From contig NC_052516.1 of the NCBI RefSeq assembly GCF_014356525.2, positions 25,746,070 to 25,810,069 of the forward strand: DNA of 64,000 nt, read 5' to 3'. The position numbers were made by a program, and so were the translations under genes. Origin of the DNA: Nilaparvata lugens. Taxonomy: Eukaryota > Arthropoda > Insecta > Hemiptera > Delphacidae. The notes beneath the pieces are model-generated. The model was not told the DNA's origin. It ran no database searches and saw only the letters and a list, made by a program, of their open reading frames with translations. Positions 59,574 through 64,000 of this stretch are shown in pieces (position 1 is the first letter of the stretch; each line of letters opens with the position of its first letter).

Positions 59574-60605
59574 GAAGAAGATGTAGAAGAAGAAAAAAGA
59601 ACAAAAGAGGATGAAGGAGAAGAAGAAGAAGGCAGAAGCAAGAAGTGGAGGAGGAGGAGGAGGAGGAGGAGGAGGAGGAGGAGGAGGAGGAGGAGGAGGA
59701 GAAGAAGGAGGAGAAAAGAAGTAAAAAGCAACAAGAAGAAGAAAAAAAGAACAAAAGAGGATGAAGAAGATGTTAAAAAAGACATCAGAAGGAGGAGAAA
59801 AGAAGTAAAAAGCAATAAGAAGCAACAAGAAGTAGTAAAAAGAATAAAAGAGGATGAAGAAGATGTTAAAAAAGACATCAGAAGGAGGAGGAGGAGTAGA
59901 AGGAGGAGAAAAGAAGTAAAAAGCAAGAAGAAGAAGAAGTAGTAAAAAGAACAAAAGAGGATGAAGGAGAAGAAGAAGAAGAAGTAGTAAAAAAAACAAA
60001 AGAGGATGAAGAAGATGTTAAAAAAGACATCAGAAGGAGGAGGAGGAGTAGAAGGAGGAGAAAAGAAGTAAAAAGCAAGAAGAAGAAGAAGTAGTAAAAA
60101 GAACAAAAGAGGATGAAGGAGAAGAAGAAGAAGAAGTAGTAAAAAGAACAAAAGAGGATGAAGGAGAAGAAGAAGTAAAAAGAACAAAAGAGGATGAAGG
60201 AGAAGAAGAAGAAGAAGTAGTAAAAAGAACAAAAGAGGATGAAGAAGATGTTAAAAAAGACATCAGAAGGAGGAGAAAAGAAGTAAAAAGCAAGAAGAAG
60301 AAGAAGTAGTAAAAAGAACAAAAGAGGATGAAGGAGAAGAAGAAGAAGAAGTAGTAAAAAGAACAAAAGAGGATGAAGAAGATGTTAAAAAAAGACATCA
60401 GAAGGAGGAGAAAAGAAGTAAAAAGCAAGAAGACGAAGAAGAAGAAAAGAAGTAAAAAGCAAGAAGAAGAAGAAGAAGAAGAAGAAGAAGAAGAAGATGT
60501 AGAAGAAGAAAAAAGAACAAAAGAGGATGAAGGAGAAGAAGAAGAAGAAGGCAGAAGCAAGAAGTGGAGGAGGAGGAGGAGGAGGAGGAGAGGAGGATGA
60601 AAAGT
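59449..60605. repeat. 1.15-kb purine tract with higher-order repeats
   Basis: Pure (GAA)n at 59449-59580 and (GAG)n at 59645-59710, then a complex array whose units contain AAAAGAACAAAAGAGGATGA and GATGTTAAAAAAGACATCAG. Long Glu-, Lys-, Arg-, Ser- or Leu-rich ORFs in all frames are artefacts. Confidence 0.95.
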
Positions 60606-60699
60606 AGCATAAGAAAGAGTGATGATGAAGAAGCATGGTAGACAGCTCTCCATAGAAGAATTCTTGCCTTCTTGCTCTCTCCATCTCCAAATTCCAATC

Positions 60700-61180
60700 A
60701 CAGCACTGGCTTCTTCTTCTTCTTCTTCTCCTTGCTTTTCTTCTTCTTTTCTGCTCCTCCTCCTCCTTCTAATGACATTATTTTGTCATCTTCTACTTTC
60801 CTCCCGGCCTCTTCGTCAACTTCTCCAACACTCGTATTATCTTTCTCCTCCATTCTCATTTTCTACGCATTTTTCACATCTCCTCTTCCTTTGATTCTTT
60901 GTTCTCTTTCGCCTCCCCTCTTCCGCTGCTTACCATTGGTTTTTCTCTACATTTACATAATTTTTTACTTCTTCCAATTTCACCTTCTGCTTCTAATTTG
61001 TTCTTCTCCCCATATTTTCGTTTTTTTTTTCTTTTTGAATACCTCTTTTTATTTCTCTCCTTGCTCTTCTTCTTTATCCACGTTTTCTCAGTCTCCTCTT
61101 CATCATTCTTCTTCTACTTCTTTCTTGTCTTCGTTGTTAAGTCCTCCTTCTCATTCACTCTTCATTTTTTATTCTTTTTT
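60700..61180. repeat. pyrimidine-rich stretch
   Basis: CTT/CTC-rich with irregular interruptions, so a strand switch of composition about 100 bp after the purine tract. A short (ATT)n run is near 61197-61214. Confidence 0.7.
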
Positions 61181-61299
61181 ACAATGAAGCACAGATTATT
61201 ATTATTATTATTATTTTCTCTACTCGTCCTATATCCTGTTTCCATTTCCTCTTCCATTTTCTACACTTCTCACAAATTTCAACTTCACATTCACTTACT

Positions 61300-62070
61300 T
61301 CATTAAAAAATCACAACACCAGTGAAAAGCATCGCAGATGAGGAGAACAAGATAACGGCTCTCTAGGTAAACGGCAAAGATAAAAGACTTTACAAACACT
61401 ATTCTCCACTTTAGCTTATAAATAAGGCGATCCTTCCATTGGTGGAGATGAACGGTTTGAAAAAATGAGCACAATGGTAAAACAATATTCTTAAACACCA
61501 CTCAAAGTCACATTTAAAGATTTAAGTACCGTAACGTGAGGTGGCCTTCACTTAATCAAGTATCGAACACCTATTGGTAGATCAATCAAAGTATTACGAA
61601 ACTTCAATACTTAATACGCATTAAGCACTATGACACAGAATTCAAGATAAATGAAGATTTCAAGACACATATAGTATCATGTGTACTACAAGTTTTTATA
61701 TTGTTTTTATTAAAATCACTTCGCTTATATGGGCTACTTGTTTTAAATAAAAACAATAACAACTTTTAAATTAAACTTGAAAATGACCTATGGTCAAAAC
61801 TAGGCGTTAAAATATTTTACAGTTTCTAATAAAAGGGTACTAAAAGTTTTTATTAATTAAGTATCATCATGTGTATTATCATTATGTGTATCTAGATTTA
61901 AAATACGGTATGAATAGACTCAATTGAAATTAATTATTCATCAAACTAGGTTCAGTTTTAGAGGTTTCATAAACCGAATTGGGTCTAAATTCATACTTCT
62001 TGATTGAGAGAATCGCATAGTATGAGAGCACTCAATTCGTACAATCGGTGACATACGCTTTCGTACGATG
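61300..62070. other. stretch without a supported gene
   Basis: AT-rich, no ordered repeat, no convincing ORF. Confidence 0.4.
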
Positions 62071-62074
62071 GATG

Positions 62075-62436
62075 TTAAGGTGCGTTCAACTTTACTAAAG
62101 TTTGCTACAATATAGTTATATAGTTTAGAAGTTAGTGCTGAAGGTTTAGGCTATGCTCACACTGAACACTAAAGGTGCGTACAGATATACGCGCCGCGAA
62201 CAAGAGTAATTCACTTTCAATCAGCTGATGCCAAGCTTTTTATATCTGTATCTTACCATTTCTGTAAAAATACAGATATAGTCAGCTGATTAAAAGTGAA
62301 TTGCTCATGTTCGCGGCGCGTATATCTGTACGCACCTTTAGTGTTCAGTGTGAGCATAGCCTAAACCTTCAGCACTAACTTCTAAACTATATAACTATGT
62401 TGTGACAAAACTATAGTAAAGTTGAAGCAAACTTAA
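62075..62436. mobile_element. outer foldback element with TTAA borders, carrying a nested MITE
   Basis: Arms GGTGCGTTCAACTTTACTA on the left and AGTAAAGTTGAAGCAAAC on the right, pairing on through TATAGTTTAGAAGTTAGTGC. TTAA at 62075-62078 and 62433-62436. Confidence 0.8.
62170..62341. mobile_element. foldback MITE family G, copy 2, nested
   Basis: Same family as 26499-26744 but with a shorter centre. It sits at the loop of the outer palindrome with TA borders. Confidence 0.85.
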
Positions 62437-62794
62437 TGAAAAAACAAAAAGCATTGAGAGTGTCTCAACCTTCATCCGGTTGACTTACTCAAGTCAGGCG
62501 TAATTTTTTTAAATTCTTCAAGTTTATGTAATGTAATTGAAAGAGCCATTTAGTGTAACGAGTGTTCTGATGATTTTTCCACAACTTCCTTTCTATTTGA
62601 AATCTTTTTATCCTAACGCATTGTTCCTATTATTCTATTGTTTGCTGAAGAATGTTAAAGCTATTTACATTAACCAACACGATGATGATAGTATGAAGTT
62701 GTGAATGTAGCTTGTGAGAGACAAAGCTTGCTCTAGATATTTAGAGCTGCAGAGATCAACTAGGATTTTCGTAATACATGTACCTCTCACTTAC

Positions 62795-63310
62795 AATAGA
62801 GTATATTACAATAGAAATCTCTTAAAAGGCTGTAGGGTCAATGAGTGGTATATTACAATAAACTCTCATCAAATACAATGTTTCACGGTCACTTCTAGGT
62901 TTTTTTATGTCAAATGCATGTACACTCCCATGTAAACTCAAGTATTTTATAAGAGTATATTAAAATAAAAGGCTATTCTAGGGCCGTAGGGTCAATCAGT
63001 GGTATATTACAATAAACTCCCAGTAAATACAATGTTTTACGGTCACTTCTAGGTCTTTTTAAAGTCAAATGCCTGTACACTCTGACTTGAAATCAAGTAT
63101 TTTATAAGAGTATATTAAAATAAAAGGCTATTCTAGGGCCGTAGGGTCAATCAGTGGTATATTACAATAAACTCTCATCAAATACAATGTTTCACGGTCA
63201 CTTCTAGGTTTTTTATGTCAAATGCATGTACACTCTCACTTGAACTCAAGTATTTTAAATTTTATACATTACAATTCGAAGCTCTTCAAGAACCGTAGGG
63301 TCAATGAGTA
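62795..63310. repeat. tandem repeat of about 155 bp, three to four copies
   Basis: CGTAGGGTCAATCAGTGG, TATATTACAATAAACTC and CACGGTCACTTCTAGGT recur at 154-155 bp spacing; the last copy is partial. Confidence 0.9.
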
Positions 63311-63432
63311 GGCTGGTATTCTAGGGCTTTCTAGCCAAATTATCTATCATTATTAAAAAAAAATCAGGGAATTTTTGGAAAAATAAACTATTTCTTATCC
63401 TGTATTAGAATAGAGATTGCATGATACAGGAC

Positions 63433-63635
63433 AGTTAAAGGCGGATTTCCACAGTATCAGTATCAGTGAACATGTCCGGTACAGTGAAAATATTATTCAC
63501 ATGAGTTCTAATGAGACTATTCATACTCAGCCCGGCGTAGCGAGTATGAATTGTCCCATAAGAACTTAAGGGAATAGTATTCTCACTGTACCGGACATGA
63601 TCACTGATACTGATATTGTGGGAATGCACCTCATA
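63433..63635. mobile_element. foldback MITE
   Basis: GATTTCCACAGTATCAGTAT and TGTCCGGTACAGTGA on the left pair with complements around 63580-63630. Confidence 0.75.
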
Positions 63636-63715
63636 TAACCCTGAAAATTATCACCTCTTGTTGATTAAATGAGTAAGTTAAATAGCTAATCCAAAATAAT
63701 TGGTTTCCCACTTAC

Positions 63716-63746
63716 ATTTATAGCGAGGTAGACGGCAAACTTCTAT
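63716..63746 (-). other. possible 31-nt non-coding exon
   Basis: The minus strand has a nine-T tract followed by GTTACAG, then 31 nt, then a perfect GTAAGT donor. The same GTTACAGAT acceptor context precedes elongase exon 1. It could be a 5' UTR exon of the elongase 17 kb upstream, or chance. Confidence 0.3.
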
Positions 63747-63907
63747 CTGTAACAAAAAAAAATTCCGTTAATAAATTGAAAGATTGATACAAAGTCACAA
63801 AACTATTTCGCAAGGTAACCTGCTCTCTAGATATTTATACATTATAATCATTATCATGAAATTAATTAATTGGAACATTGTGATACAGTGCAACAAACAC
63901 TACTTCT

Positions 63908-64000
63908 CTACGTTATAATGGCTGTGGAGAAAGATAGGAAAAAACGTTGCCGATCCTCTGTCTTGTCAATGTCTTCTATAGACGGACGCTGATACAAGTA
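63908..64000. mobile_element. MITE family M, partial at window end
   Basis: ACGTTATAATGGCTGTGGAG and the next 70 bp match the left part of family M. Confidence 0.7.

Overview
This is eukaryotic, AT-rich, intron-bearing and transposon-dense DNA. The one host gene I can assemble is insect-like. The mix of short foldback elements, purine-triplet microsatellites and Polinton relics fits a hemipteran; a delphacid planthopper such as Nilaparvata is my best guess, from recognition of repeat sequences rather than any search.

Region 1 (1-14.6 kb) is the wreck of a Polinton/Maverick (adintovirus-like) element. On the minus strand are a capsid-type gene split by a mariner (1-151 and 923-1139), an adenain-like cysteine protease (1169-1531), a phospholipase-A2-like gene (about 1528-2221), a membrane protein (2371-2832) and a spliced gene (3235-4934, perhaps from 5105). 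A BIR-like open frame (5677-5964) follows. On the plus strand are an N-terminal fragment of the Polinton polymerase-type gene (5974-6433) and the C-terminal part of a major-capsid-like gene (13867-14601). Each plus-strand fragment is cut by a copy of the same 206-bp palindrome.

Region 2 (7011-13660) lies inside the Polinton. It is a minus-strand LTR-type retroelement with a SAP-like ORF, an overlapping Gag/aspartic-protease ORF, PBS, PPT and a U3-like promoter, but no reverse transcriptase. It is bounded on both sides by long 47-bp minisatellite arrays. The order array-U5-PBS-ORFs-PPT-U3-array is that of a genomic RNA, not of a normal integrated copy.

Region 3 (14.6-22 kb) has no host gene that I can support. 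It holds a foldback element with tandem-repeat arms, a decayed LINE, a MITE and a diverged tandem repeat rich in CCTAACC.

Region 4 (22.1-46.8 kb) is a complete ELOVL-type very-long-chain fatty acid elongase on the minus strand. It has eight coding exons, all with GT-AG junctions and consistent phase, totalling 945 nt (314 aa). Its introns carry many foldback elements and short tandem arrays.

Region 5 (46.8-64 kb) has no protein gene that I can support. It holds large purine/pyrimidine triplet tracts, foldback elements including a double-ended mariner derivative and a nested pair, tandem arrays, and one possible short non-coding exon at 63716-63746. Most long ORFs in the minisatellites and triplet tracts are low-complexity artefacts.
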